DNA from: Arthrobacter sp. MN05-02 | GTDB taxonomy: Bacteria; Actinomycetota; Actinomycetes; Actinomycetales; Micrococcaceae | Assembly (NCBI GenBank): GCA_004001285.1 | Contig: AP018697.1 | Coordinates: 124,001 to 188,000 of the forward strand | Length of the DNA: 64,000 bases | Reading direction: 5' to 3' | In this document: positions 17,468 through 26,353 of the stretch, piece after piece | Layout: every line of letters begins with the position of its first letter | Position numbering within the stretch: the first letter of the stretch is position 1 | Position numbers and translations under genes: made by a program | The notes under the pieces: model-generated | What the model was told of the DNA's origin: nothing | Databases searched by the model: none | Seen by the model: the letters and a program-made list of their open reading frames with translations, nothing else

Positions 17468-17775
17468 GCCTCTGGGGGTGGATCCTGCTGGCGTGCGCGA
17501 TCTCGATCGCCACGAAGTTCGTGGGGTTCCTGGTACCGGCGAAGCTGCTCGACGATCCGCGGATGCTGCGGGTCGCGGGGTCGCTGACGATCGGCCTGCT
17601 CGCCGCCCTGACGGCCGTGAACACCTTCGCATCGGGGCAGGCGCTCGTGGTCGATGCGCGGATCGCTGCGCTGGCCGCCGCTGCGCTCGCACTCTGGTTG
17701 CGCGCGCCGTTCCTCGTGGTGGTGGCGGTCGGGGCGCTGGCCGCCGGGCTCGCACGGCTGCTGGGGGCGGCGTAG
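17464..17775 (+). CDS. azlD: AzlD family branched-chain amino acid exporter, small subunit
   Basis: A 103-residue protein of about three to four membrane helices (LLACAISIATKFVGFLVPAK, then the SLTIGLLAALTAVN helix, and a C-terminal VVVAVGALAAGLARLL). Size and position directly after azlC with a 4-bp overlap identify the AzlD partner. It would insert beside AzlC in the cytoplasmic membrane. Confidence 0.92.
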   Translation: MSLWGWILLACAISIATKFVGFLVPAKLLDDPRMLRVAGSLTIGLLAALTAVNTFASGQALVVDARIAALAAAALALWLRAPFLVVVAVGALAAGLARLLGAA

Positions 17776-17814
17776 GGCCCGGAGCGCCGGCCCGGTCGTC
17801 GTCCGCCCACCGAA

Positions 17815-17872
17815 GAGCCCCGTTCAATGGGCAGGGCTCGATCATGCCCACTGATCGAGCCCCTTCAGTGGG
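17815..17872. terminator. Set of mutually exclusive hairpins between convergent azlD and ynfA
   Basis: Three inverted repeats overlap: GAGCCC (17815-17820)/GGGCTC (17834-17839); GGCTCGATCA (17835-17844)/TGATCGAGCC (17852-17861), perfect ten-base arms; and CCCACTGA (17847-17854)/TCAGTGGG (17865-17872). Only one or two can form at once. The middle one is the strongest and probably a bidirectional terminator. Confidence 0.55.
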
Positions 17873-17916
17873 CTCGACGCGGGAGCGCGCGGCTTCGTCC
17901 TCCGCCCGAGCCCGGG

Positions 17917-18255
17917 TCAGGCCGCCGGGCGCGGCACGAACATGATCAGCGCGACACCGACGAGGCAGACCGCCGAACCGAGGAGGTCCCAGCGGTCGGG
18001 CCGGAATCCGTCGACGAGCACGCCCCACGCCAGCGATCCCGCCACGAAGACGCCGCCGTAGGCCGCGAGGATCCGCCCGAAGTTCGGATCCGGCTGCAGT
18101 GTCGCCACGAACCCGTACGCGCCGAGCGCCAGCATGCCGAGCCCGGCCCACCACAGCGGCCTGCCTTCACGGACGGCCTGCCAGATGAGCCACGCCCCGC
18201 CGATCTCGGCCGCCGCGGCCAGCACGAACAGGAGGGTGATGCGCAGGATGGTCAT
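17917..18255 (-). CDS. YnfA/UPF0060 family small membrane protein
   Basis: A 112-residue protein with four transmembrane helices and the family's conserved segments: [54 protein letters not shown] and [19 protein letters not shown]. YnfA proteins resemble small multidrug resistance exporters but their substrate is not generally established. GGAG lies just upstream of the ATG. The gene is alone, with about 130 bases to ackA that contain only a tandem 12-mer at 18349-18372. Confidence 0.93.
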   Translation of the reverse strand: MTILRITLLFVLAAAAEIGGAWLIWQAVREGRPLWWAGLGMLALGAYGFVATLQPDPNFGRILAAYGGVFVAGSLAWGVLVDGFRPDRWDLLGSAVCLVGVALIMFVPRPAA

Positions 18256-18383
18256 GGCTCCAGTGTGCCGGAGAGCCGTGGCGGGCGCCCGTCGGCAGGT
18301 GGGACCCGATGACCACGCGTGCCCGCCATCGGCCCGACGTCCGACGACGGGTTCGGCCGCGGGTTCGGCCGCGGGCGGGAACG

Positions 18384-19499
18384 CTAGGACCCGCCGACGA
18401 CGCCGGCGGTCGCCTCCGCGATCGCTGCTTCCTCGTTCGTCGGCACCACGAGGACGGGGAAGGCCGACGACGCCGTGCTGATGACGCGGGCCTGCCTGCT
18501 GCGCTCGCCGTTCCTGGCCTCGTCCAGCTCGAGGCCGAGGGCCCCGAGCTTCGAGACGACGGCGCTGCGGAAGGCTCCGGCGTTCTCGCCGATGCCCGCC
18601 GTGAAGACGAGTGCCTGGGCGCCGCCGACCGCCACGTGGTAGCCGCCGACGTACTTCGCGAGGCGGTAGGAGGCCACCTCGATCGCGAGCTGCGCCCGAT
18701 GCTCGCCCGCGTCCGCCGCATCCGCCACCGAGCGCATGTCATTGGTGCCCGCCAGCCCCTTCAGGCCGCTGTTGCGGTTCAGGAGGGTGTCGAGGTCCTG
18801 CTCGGTGTACCCCTCCCGCAGGAGGAACAGCAGGATGGACGGGTCGATGTCGCCGGACCGCGTCCCCATCACCAGGCCCTCGAGGGGCGTGAAGCCCATG
18901 GAGGTGTCGATGCTCTCGCCGTCGCGCACGGCCGTGACGGAGGCACCGTTGCCGAGGTGGGCGATCACGCCGGTGAAGGCGTCGGTGCCGAGGAGTTCCG
19001 CCGCACCACGCGCGACGTAGGCGTGCGACGTCCCGTGGAAGCCGTAGCGGCGGATGCCGAACCGCCGGTACAGCTCGTCGGGGACGGCGTAGCGCCAGGC
19101 GTGCTCGGGCAGGGTGCGGTGGAACGCCGTGTCGAAGACGGCCACCTGCGGCATGTCCGGCCACTTCTCGGTGATGGCCCGGATGCCGGTGACGGCCGCG
19201 GGATTGTGCAGGGGGGCCAGCGGGTTGAGGCGCTCGATCGCGCGCGTGATCTCGTTGTCGATGAGCACCGGCTCGCTGAAGCGTTCACCGCCGTGCACCA
19301 CGCGGTGTCCTACGGCGTCGATCCCGCGATCGCCGAGTGCGGCCGCCACCTCGCCGTCCACGCGGTCGAGGGCGGCTGCGTGGTCGGGCACCTCGGCCTC
19401 GCCGATGCGCTCCACCAGGCCTTCCGCCAGGACGTCGTCGCCCTCGCGCACCTGGTACTTGAGCGAGGACGAGCCGGAATTGATGACGAGGATGATCAT
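18384..19499 (-). CDS. ackA: Acetate kinase
   Basis: A 371-residue ASKHA-fold kinase that interconverts acetyl phosphate and acetate with ATP. Signatures are the N-terminal [23 protein letters not shown], the catalytic region [27 protein letters not shown], and FTAGIGENA near the C-terminus. The length is slightly below the usual 400. It follows pta by about 40 bases on the same strand, the standard pta-ackA overflow operon. Because pta is frameshifted in this sequence, polar effects would matter if that shift were real. Confidence 0.97.
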   Translation of the reverse strand: MIILVINSGSSSLKYQVREGDDVLAEGLVERIGEAEVPDHAAALDRVDGEVAAALGDRGIDAVGHRVVHGGERFSEPVLIDNEITRAIERLNPLAPLHNPAAVTGIRAITEKWPDMPQVAVFDTAFHRTLPEHAWRYAVPDELYRRFGIRRYGFHGTSHAYVARGAAELLGTDAFTGVIAHLGNGASVTAVRDGESIDTSMGFTPLEGLVMGTRSGDIDPSILLFLLREGYTEQDLDTLLNRNSGLKGLAGTNDMRSVADAADAGEHRAQLAIEVASYRLAKYVGGYHVAVGGAQALVFTAGIGENAGAFRSAVVSKLGALGLELDEARNGERSRQARVISTASSAFPVLVVPTNEEAAIAEATAGVVGGS

Positions 19500-19539
19500 G
19501 GTGTCCTGTCTGGGAGGCGGGGATTCGGGAGGCGGCGGA

Positions 19540-21622
19540 TCAGGGGGCGGCGGGCTGCTGGGCCTGCACGGCGGTGATGGCGACCGTGTTCACGATGTCC
19601 TCCACGGTGCAGCCGCGCGAGAGGTCGTTGACGGGTTTGCGCAGGCCCTGCAGGACGGGCCCGACGGCGACGGCGCCCGCGGACTGCTGGACGGCCTTGT
19701 AGGTGTTGTTGCCGGTATTGAGGTCCGGGAAGATGAACACCGTCGCCTGCCCGGCGACCGTGGATCCGGGCAGTTTCGAGGCCGCGACGGAGGCGTCGAC
19801 CGCGGCGTCGTACTGGATGGGGCCTTCCACGGCGAGGTCGGGCCGCTGCTGCCGCACGAGTTCGGTGGCGCGCCGCACCTCGTCCACGGCGCCGCCGCTG
19901 CCGGATTCGCCCGTCGAGTAGGAGAGCATCGCGACCCGGGGCTCCACGCCGAACTGGGCCGCCGTCTCGGCGGAGGCGACCGCGATGTCCGCGAGCTGCT
20001 CCTCGTCGGGGTCCGGGTTCACCGCGCAGTCCCCGTATACGAGCACGCGGTCCTGCAGCAGCATGAGGAACACGGAGGAGACGATCTTCACGCCGTCCTT
20101 CGTCTTGACGAATTCGAGGGCCGGCCGGATGGTGTTCGCCGTCGTATGCGCGGCGCCGGAGACCATGCCGTCCACCCGCCCCAGCTGGACCATCATCGTC
20201 CCGAAATATGCCCCTTCGAGCATGCGTTCGCGGGCCTGGTCGACGGAGACGTTCTTGTGGGCGCGGAGCCGGGCGTATTCGGTGGCGAATTCCTCGCGCA
20301 GCGGCGAGGTCGCCGGGTCGACCAGGGTGAGGCCGGTCAGGTCGATGCCCTGGCCCGACGCCAGTTCGCGGATGCGCGCCTCCGGGCCGAGGATCGTGAG
20401 GTCGCAGACGTCCCGGCGCCGGAGGATCTCGGCGGCCTTGAGCACGCGTACGTCCTCGCCCTCGGGGAGCACGATATGCCTCCGCTCGGACCGGGCGCGC
20501 TGGATGAGCTCGTGCAGGAAGCGCAGCGGCGTCATGCTGACGGGCCGGGGGAGTTCGAGCCGCTCCAGCAGTTCGTTCTCGTCCACCTGCCGCGCCCACG
20601 CGCCGAGCGCGGCGGCCGCCTTGCGGCGCAGTCCGCTCGCGATCTCGCCCCGGACCTCGCTGACGCGCCGGGCGGCGGTGTAGGTGTCGTCGTCGAGCGC
20701 GAAGACGGGGAACGGTGCCTGTGCGAGGAGGGCGAGGATATTGGGATCCGGTGCGAGCCCGCCGGTCAGGAACAGGGCGGAGGGCACCGGGAACTCGGGG
20801 GAGAACGACGACGCCAGGGTCGCCACGAGCACGTCCGCGCGGTCGCCGGGCACGATCACCAGGGCGCCGTCCCGGAGGAGGTGCAGGAAGTTGCCGACGT
20901 TCATGGCCGCCACCCGGATGCTCGTGACGTCGCGCTCGAGGTTCGAGTTGCCGGCGATCTGCCGGGCGCCCAGCTCCGCGGAGACCTCGGAGACCGTGGG
21001 CTGGGAGATCTCGGCGAGCTCTGGGACCACGTAGACGGGGGCGGCCCGAGCGGCCGGGCCGCACCTGCTCGCTGATGGCGGTGACGGCGTCGTCGGCGGC
21101 GCGGTTGACCATCATCGCGAGGAGCGACACCTTGGCCGCGTCGAGTTCGCGGCGGGCGACGTCGACGGCGTCGGCAGCCTCCTCGACGGACATGCCCTTG
21201 GCGCTGACGACGGCGAGCACCATGGCGCCGAGGTTGTTGGCCAGGCGCGCGTTGAGGTCGAACTCGACGGCCGCGTCGTTGCCGGAGAGGTCCGTACCCT
21301 CGACGATCACGACATCGCACTCCGCGGCGATCTCGCTGTAGATCGCGACGCAGCGGGCATCGATCTCGGCGCGGTCTCCCGCGACCAGCAGGGCGCGGGC
21401 CTCCGCCCGGGTGAGGCCGCCGCGGGCACGGCTGTCCGGGAGGTCGAAGGCCCTCTGCATGAGCCGTACCATCGGGTCCGCGGCGGGGTCGCCGCCCTCC
21501 ACGATGGGCCGGAAGAACCCGACGCGGTCAGCGTGCCGGTGCAGCATGTCGGCCAGGCCCAGGGAGATCAGGGATTTGCCGGAGCCGTTGGTCATGGCGC
21601 TCACATATATTCCGCGGGTCAT
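19540..21622 (-). pseudogene. pta: Phosphate acetyltransferase, long form, interrupted by one frameshift
   Basis: Read across one shift the product is about 694 residues, the normal size of a three-domain Pta. The N-terminus has a P-loop (AMTNGSGKSLISLG), the middle is DRTGG-like, and the C-terminal PTA domain has LPEGEDVRVLKAAE, GMVSGAAHTTANT and FPDLNTGNNTYK. It converts acetyl-CoA and phosphate to acetyl phosphate. The frame changes at a run of five Gs on the plus strand (21037-21041). With four Gs the reading becomes RPGRSGRPVYVVPELAE without loss. No stop occurs at once in the first frame. I think this is a sequencing artefact and the gene is functional. Confidence 0.88.
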
Positions 21623-21764
21623 GGGCCCAGTCTTGCAGGGTCCCCGAACACCCGCCATAACGGGTGTCACGTCGCCGGGGTGTGCTTCCGCCGTCGGACG
21701 CCAGGATGGCGGCGACGGGTGGTCGGCGTCGGGGCCCGTTCCCGCGCAGGAGTCCCGTCGGCCC

Positions 21765-21811
21765 TTGACCTGCGGGGGAGACCGGACGTAACGTACAACC
21801 ACATGGTTGTA
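21765..21811 (+). promoter_or_regulatory. arsR-like promoter with operator centred on the start codon
   Basis: TTGACC (21765-21770) and TAACGT (21789-21794) are separated by 18 bases. A perfect palindrome TACAACCA-CA-TGGTTGTA (21794-21811) follows, with the ATG at 21803 inside it. Transcription would begin at or next to the ATG, giving a leaderless message. The palindrome has the form of the ACAAC-type operators of ArsR-family regulators paired with SRPBCC proteins. No ribosome site is correctly spaced. Confidence 0.7.
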
Positions 21812-22152
21812 GAAAGCATCAGCGAGGACGAGGTGGACCGCCTGTTCCAGGCGCTCGCCGACGCGACCCGGCGGAACATCGTGGCGCGCGCGTCCTGGTC
21901 GCCGAGTATTCGGTATCCGGCCTGGCCGAGCTGTACGACATGAGTTTCGCGGCAGTGCAGAAACACGTGGCCGTCCTCGAGCGGGCCTCCCTCGTCACCA
22001 AGGAGAAACGCGGACGGGAGCAGATCGTGCGGGGAGAGATGGGCGGCGTGCAGAACGCGCGGCGCCTGCTCGACGACTACGAGAGGATCTGGCGTCGACG
22101 CGTCGACCGGATCACGGACATCCTCGCCGAGGATGCCGAGGATGAGCACTAG
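21803..22152 (+). pseudogene. ArsR-family winged-helix regulator, frameshifted
   Basis: The N-terminal frame reads VESISEDEVDRLFQALADA followed by TRRNIVAR, and the second frame from about 21891 gives RVLVAEYSVSGLAELYDMSF, AAVQKHVAVLERASLVTK and a basic C-terminus to 22152. Joined, this is a complete regulator of about 115 residues with the standard HTH (LAELYDMSFAAVQKHVAVLE). The break lies in a GC dinucleotide run, GCGCGCGCG at 21884-21892; removing one two-base unit gives IVARVLVAEYS. It lacks the metal cysteines of ArsR itself. It probably represses itself and the following SRPBCC gene, 12 bases downstream. Confidence 0.85.
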
Positions 22153-22164
22153 GAAGGCAGCATC

Positions 22165-22665
22165 ATGACCGTCATCAGTACCGAGAAGGACACCGAGGCG
22201 CTCCACTTCCGCCTCGTCGCCGAGTTCGACGCCGGCGTCGAACGCGTGTGGCGGATCTGGGCGGATCCGACGCAGCTGCAGCGCTGGTGGGGCCCGCCCA
22301 CCTGGCCGGCCACCTTCGACACCTACGAGTTCGAAGCAGGCGGGCGTGCCGCCTATTTCATGACCGGACCCGACGGCGAGAAGGCGCGGGGGTGGTGGCG
22401 GATCACCGCCGTCGAGCCTCCCCGCCTGCTCACCTTCGTGGATGGGTTCGCGGACGAGAACGGCGACCCCGTGCCGGATCTGGGCGAGACGACGGCGACC
22501 GTCACGCTGGAGGATCTCGGCGGACGCACGCGCATGACCATGACCACTGCGTTCGAGTCCGTGGAGCAGCTCGAACAAATGGTCGAGATGGGCATGGAGG
22601 ACGACGGGCTCCGCGAGGCACTCGGCCAGGTCGACGCGCTCCTCGCGGAGGACGTCCGGGTCTGA
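22165..22665 (+). CDS. SRPBCC/AHSA1-domain protein
   Basis: A 166-residue START-like fold protein of the activator-of-Hsp90-ATPase-homologue group. The N-terminal strand FRLVAEFDAGVERVWRIWAD leads to PTQLQRWWGPPTWPATF, the conserved W-W-G-P motif of the family, and the C-terminal helix follows YE/TTAFESVEQLEQMVEMGM. AGGAAGG precedes the ATG. It is cotranscribed with the ArsR-like gene, a pairing found throughout actinobacteria; such proteins bind hydrophobic ligands, but ligand and role are unknown. Confidence 0.93.
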   Translation: MTVISTEKDTEALHFRLVAEFDAGVERVWRIWADPTQLQRWWGPPTWPATFDTYEFEAGGRAAYFMTGPDGEKARGWWRITAVEPPRLLTFVDGFADENGDPVPDLGETTATVTLEDLGGRTRMTMTTAFESVEQLEQMVEMGMEDDGLREALGQVDALLAEDVRV

Positions 22666-22732
22666 CGGCCTTCCGGCTGCCGACACCCGGGACGCCATCC
22701 GCCAGCAGCGCGGAGGGTGCGGAGACACCGAG

Positions 22733-22765
22733 GCGCCGCCGTTCCCCCTCAGGGGGCGACGGCGC
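22733..22765. terminator. Bidirectional terminator between SRPBCC and desaturase genes
   Basis: GCGCCGCCGTTCCCCCT pairs with AGGGGGCGACGGCGC around a short loop, with one mispair and a small bulge. It lies between convergent genes, 68 bases after the SRPBCC stop and 12 bases from the desaturase stop. Confidence 0.65.
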
Positions 22766-22776
22766 TTCCGTGCGCT

Positions 22777-23922
22777 CTAGGCCGTGGCGGTCTTCGGCTT
22801 CCGGTTGGGCAGGGCGAGCCGGAAGATCTTCGCCCAGGTGGAACCGACCTGCTTGGGCAGGGGGCCCGTGGTGTAGGGCAGGCCGTAGCGGGTGCAGATC
22901 TCCCGGACCTTGACCGCGACCTCGGCGTACCGGTTGGACGGCAGGTCGGGGAAGCAGTGGTGCTCGATCTGGTGGGACAGGTTGCCCGACATGAGGTGCA
23001 TGAATCTGGAGCCGGAGATGTTCGCCGAGCCGATCATCTGGCGGACGTACCAGTCGCCGCGCGTCTCGCCGTCGACCTCCTCCTCCGTGAAGGTGTCCGT
23101 GCCGTCGGGGAAGTGGCCGCAGAAGATGATCGCGTGAGCCCAGAAGTTGCGGATGGCGTTGGCGGCGAGCGTCCCGTACAGGGCCTGCTTGCCGGATCCG
23201 GTCAGCATGGCGACGGCGGGAGTGGCGGCGTAGTCCTTGGAGAACTGCTTGAGGACCTTGACGCCCACGGCCTTGAGGTCGCGGTTCATGGCCTCCTTGG
23301 ACTTCAGGCCCTCCTTGTACTCGGGGATCTCCAGGTCGTAGAGGGCGATGCCCCATTCGAAGACCGGTGCCAGGACGGCGTTGTAGAGGGGATTGCCGAG
23401 GTTGAAGGGGCGCCACGGCTGGTCGGGGTCCATGCGGAGGAGGTTGTATCCGATGTCCCGGTCCTTGCCGATGACGTTGGTCCAGCGGTGGTGCAGGTCG
23501 TTGTGCGTGTGCTGCCAGGAGCGTGCCGGGGTGACGAAGTCCCACTCCCACGTGGTCGAGTGGATGTCGGGATCGCGCATCCAGTCCCACTGGCCGTGCA
23601 GCACGTTGTGGCCGATCTCCATGTTCTCGAGGATCTTGGCGATGCTCAGCATCGCCGTGCCCGCGAACCAGGCGGGCTTGTACTTGCCGAACAGGAGGGC
23701 GCCGCGGCCGGCGAACTCCAGGCTCCGCTGCACCTTGATGACGCGGCGGATGTAGGCGGCGTCGGTCGCGCCGCGCTTGGCGAGGATCTCGTCGCGGACG
23801 GCGTCGAGTTCGCGCCCGAGGGCCTCGACCTGCTCGTCGGAGAGGTGCTTGGCGGCGTCGGGGCGGACCAGGGGGTGGCCCGAGGCGGCAAGGGCGCCGG
23901 GGCGGGTGAGCGTGGTGGTCAT
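22777..23922 (-). CDS. Membrane fatty acid (acyl-CoA/acyl-lipid) desaturase
   Basis: A 381-residue di-iron desaturase. The three histidine boxes are HNVLHG (near residue 105), HTHNDLHH (near 140) and HQIEHH (near 315). They bind the two irons that oxidise an acyl chain with O2. Hydrophobic segments surround the boxes. It introduces a double bond into membrane acyl chains and needs electrons from a reductase. The next gene upstream in the transcript, 20 bases away, is that reductase. The arrangement matches the DesA3-oxidoreductase pair known from mycobacteria. Confidence 0.95.
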   Translation of the reverse strand: MTTTLTRPGALAASGHPLVRPDAAKHLSDEQVEALGRELDAVRDEILAKRGATDAAYIRRVIKVQRSLEFAGRGALLFGKYKPAWFAGTAMLSIAKILENMEIGHNVLHGQWDWMRDPDIHSTTWEWDFVTPARSWQHTHNDLHHRWTNVIGKDRDIGYNLLRMDPDQPWRPFNLGNPLYNAVLAPVFEWGIALYDLEIPEYKEGLKSKEAMNRDLKAVGVKVLKQFSKDYAATPAVAMLTGSGKQALYGTLAANAIRNFWAHAIIFCGHFPDGTDTFTEEEVDGETRGDWYVRQMIGSANISGSRFMHLMSGNLSHQIEHHCFPDLPSNRYAEVAVKVREICTRYGLPYTTGPLPKQVGSTWAKIFRLALPNRKPKTATA

Positions 23923-23942
23923 GGGGACTCCTCTGGTGGGGA

Positions 23943-25055
23943 TTAAAGGTCGAGGTTCACGGGCCCGGCGGCTGCCGAGACGCAGGTCTGGATGAGCTGG
24001 CCGGGGGCGTTGTGCAGTTCACCGGTGCGCAGGTCCCGGACCTGTCCGGCCCGCAGCGGGATGAGGCAGCTGTGGCAGATGCCCATGCGGCAGCCGCTCG
24101 GCATGAGGATGCCGGCATCCTCGCCGATGTCGAGCAGCGGGGTGTCGCCGTCGGCCTGGACCTCGCGGTCCGACTGCTCGAAGGTGACGAGCCCGCCGTC
24201 GTGCCCAGCACCCGCCGTGAGGTTGGTGCTGAAGCGCTCGATGGTCAGGGTGGCGGTGCCGGCGGCCGCCGCTTCGGCCCCCGCCGTGACGCTCGGCACC
24301 GTCCGGGCCTGTTCGAGCGCCGCTTCGCGCTGCCACAGGTCCTCGGCGTCGTTCAGGAAGCCTTCGGGGCCGCAGGCGTAGGCGGCACGTGAGCGCCAGT
24401 CGGGGCAGAGCTCGGCGATGGTCCTGGCGGTGAATTCGAGCCTTCCGCGGGCGCTCGTGAACCAGTGCCGGACGGAGAGGTTGGGGAACTGGTCCGCCAG
24501 TTCGTCCAGCTCCTCGCGGAACACGCTCTTCTCCGGGGTGCTGTTGGAGTTGATGAGCACGACGTCGGCGTCCGGCCGGCGCGGGATCAGTGTCCGGATC
24601 ATGGACATCACCGGAGTGATGCCGCTGCCCGCCGTGAGCATGAGCAGGGACCGGGGATGCTCGGGAAGGACGAAGTCCCCCTGGGGTGGGGCGAGGAACA
24701 GGACATCGCCCGGCTTGGTGTCGCGGACCAGCACGTGGGACACCGAGCCCGCATCCTTCACCGTGATGGCGGGATCGTGCCCGGCGGCATTGCTCAGCGA
24801 GTAGGAGCGCCACTGACGGACGCCGTCGAGTTCCACGCCGATGCGCGCCCACTGGCCGGCCTGGTGGGCATGCCAGCCGTTGCCGGGGCGGAAGTGGATG
24901 GTGGCCGAATCCTCGGTCTCGCGCACCACCCGGGTGACGACACCGCGGAGCTGGCGGGACGAGTACACCGGGTTGAACAACGCCAGGAAGTCTTCCGGTG
25001 TGAGGGGGGTGGTCAGCGCGGATGCAGCACGCGCCAGCTTCTTGAGCCGGATCAT
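23943..25055 (-). CDS. Flavin/2Fe-2S oxidoreductase serving the desaturase
   Basis: A 370-residue ferredoxin-NADP-reductase-type protein with a C-terminal plant-type ferredoxin domain. The flavin-binding WRSYSLSNAAG, the NAD(P)-binding LTAGSGITPVMSMI and AYACGPEGFL are visible. The 2Fe-2S cysteines are in SGCRMGICHSC and the later QTCVSA. It passes electrons from NAD(P)H through FAD and the cluster to the desaturase. The ATG at 25055 (MIRLKKLAR) is preferred; an in-frame ATG at 25103 would overlap the divergent regulatory palindrome. Confidence 0.93.
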   Translation of the reverse strand: MIRLKKLARAASALTTPLTPEDFLALFNPVYSSRQLRGVVTRVVRETEDSATIHFRPGNGWHAHQAGQWARIGVELDGVRQWRSYSLSNAAGHDPAITVKDAGSVSHVLVRDTKPGDVLFLAPPQGDFVLPEHPRSLLMLTAGSGITPVMSMIRTLIPRRPDADVVLINSNSTPEKSVFREELDELADQFPNLSVRHWFTSARGRLEFTARTIAELCPDWRSRAAYACGPEGFLNDAEDLWQREAALEQARTVPSVTAGAEAAAAGTATLTIERFSTNLTAGAGHDGGLVTFEQSDREVQADGDTPLLDIGEDAGILMPSGCRMGICHSCLIPLRAGQVRDLRTGELHNAPGQLIQTCVSAAAGPVNLDL

Positions 25056-25084
25056 CTCACTAACGATATAGCCTCTCCCGCTAA

Positions 25085-25123
25085 AAATCTTCACCCTTGG
25101 CATACAGTTGAGCGAGAAGATTT
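25085..25123. promoter_or_regulatory. Divergent operator candidate between reductase and PucR genes
   Basis: AAATCTTC (25085-25092) and GAAGATTT (25116-25123) form perfect eight-base arms 23 bases apart, and weaker similarity extends the arms to 13 bases. It sits in the 83-base gap between the divergent desaturase/reductase operon and the PucR regulator, as expected for a regulator controlling both. Confidence 0.5.
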
Positions 25124-25138
25124 ATCGCTGTGCAATAG

Positions 25139-26353
25139 ATGGGGGTCGTTCACGTGGGTTCTGACGAGGTCTCGGTCGCTCCGCCCGAACCGCCGTGGCT
25201 GGCTCTTCCCCCCGATGTGAGCGACCGGCTGCGTCCCCTGACACCCGATCTGGTGGAGGCCATCATCCAGGCGGTGCCCCAGCTGGTCCCGGCCTACGCT
25301 CGGCCGATCGAGGGCGGCTTCGGGCGCGGACTGCGCCTGGGTGTGGCGGTCGCCCTGGAGCGGTTCCTCGAGTTGCCCGGCACGAGGCTGCCCGCCCTGT
25401 CCGACCAGAGCCGCCAGCTGGTGGCGGGCCTCGGCCGCGGCGAATTCCGGCAGGGACGCAGCATGGATTCGTTGCTGGGCGCGTATCGGATGGGGGCGCG
25501 CGTGACGTTCCGGGAGATGTCGCGCCGATCCATGGAGGAGGGCCTGGGCTCCGCCGTCGTGGTGGACCTCGGTGAATCGATCATGGCGTACATCGACGAG
25601 CTCTCCGCCGTGAGTGCCGAGGCCTACGCCTTCGAGCAGTCCGAACGGGCCGGCGCGGTCGACCGGCGTCGTGCCGAGCTGCTGGAACTGCTGCTGCTGG
25701 GGCAGGCGGACGAGACGGCGCTGCGGCAGGCGGCATCGCTCGCCGACTGGGCGGTACCCGCTCAGCTCGCCGTCGTCACCCTGCCCCTCGAGCGGGCGCA
25801 GGGACTGCGCCAGCGGCTGGGCCCGGGGGCGATCGTCATCGAACGCGAGACCGACGCCGTCGCCCTGGTCCCCGAGCGGGGGCCGGCCAGCCGCGCCGAA
25901 CTCGAGCGTGTGCTGGCGGGCAGGAGCGCGGCGGTCGGGCCGGCGGGCGGGATCCTGCAGGTCGCGGAATCACTGCGCCTGGCGGTCCTCGCCGCGTCCA
26001 TGCTGCCGCCCCGTGAGGGCGAGGGCGATCCGCCGGTCTGGGCCGACGAGCACCTGACGGAGGTGGTGCTCGCCGCGGAGCCCTCGGCGATCGGCGAACT
26101 GGCCCGGCGGCGGCTCGCGCCACTGGCCGGACTGCCCGCGAACCAGCGGGAGAAGCTGGAGGAGACGCTGCTGGCCTGGCTGCGGCACTGGGGGCAGCGC
26201 GCCCCGATCGCCGACGAGCTCGGGATCCATGCCCAGACCGTCGGCTACCGCGTGCTGCAACTGCGCGAGCTGTTCGGCGATGACCTCAGGGACCCGAAGG
26301 CGCGCTTCGAGCTCGAGATCGCGCTGCGCAGCGACCGGAAGGTGCCCGTCTAG
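25139..26353 (+). CDS. PucR-family helix-turn-helix transcriptional regulator
   Basis: A 404-residue cytosolic regulator. Residues 1-150 form a helical N-terminal sensor region, the middle resembles the GGDEF-like region of PucR proteins, and the C-terminus is the PucR HTH: LLAWLRHWGQRAPIADELG, IHAQTVGYRVLQLRELFGDD and an ARFELEIALR tail. The start is uncertain: ATG at 25139 or GTG at 25154, neither with a good ribosome site. Divergence from the desaturase operon suggests it controls membrane lipid desaturation, by inference. Its stop codon overlaps the convergent alkA-like stop. Confidence 0.88.
   Translation: MGVVHVGSDEVSVAPPEPPWLALPPDVSDRLRPLTPDLVEAIIQAVPQLVPAYARPIEGGFGRGLRLGVAVALERFLELPGTRLPALSDQSRQLVAGLGRGEFRQGRSMDSLLGAYRMGARVTFREMSRRSMEEGLGSAVVVDLGESIMAYIDELSAVSAEAYAFEQSERAGAVDRRRAELLELLLLGQADETALRQAASLADWAVPAQLAVVTLPLERAQGLRQRLGPGAIVIERETDAVALVPERGPASRAELERVLAGRSAAVGPAGGILQVAESLRLAVLAASMLPPREGEGDPPVWADEHLTEVVLAAEPSAIGELARRRLAPLAGLPANQREKLEETLLAWLRHWGQRAPIADELGIHAQTVGYRVLQLRELFGDDLRDPKARFELEIALRSDRKVPV

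Noticed and set aside
18349..18372. Tandem 12-base repeat GGGTTCGGCCGC between ynfA and ackA
   Set aside because: Only two copies, without symmetry or nearby promoter elements; no basis for a function.
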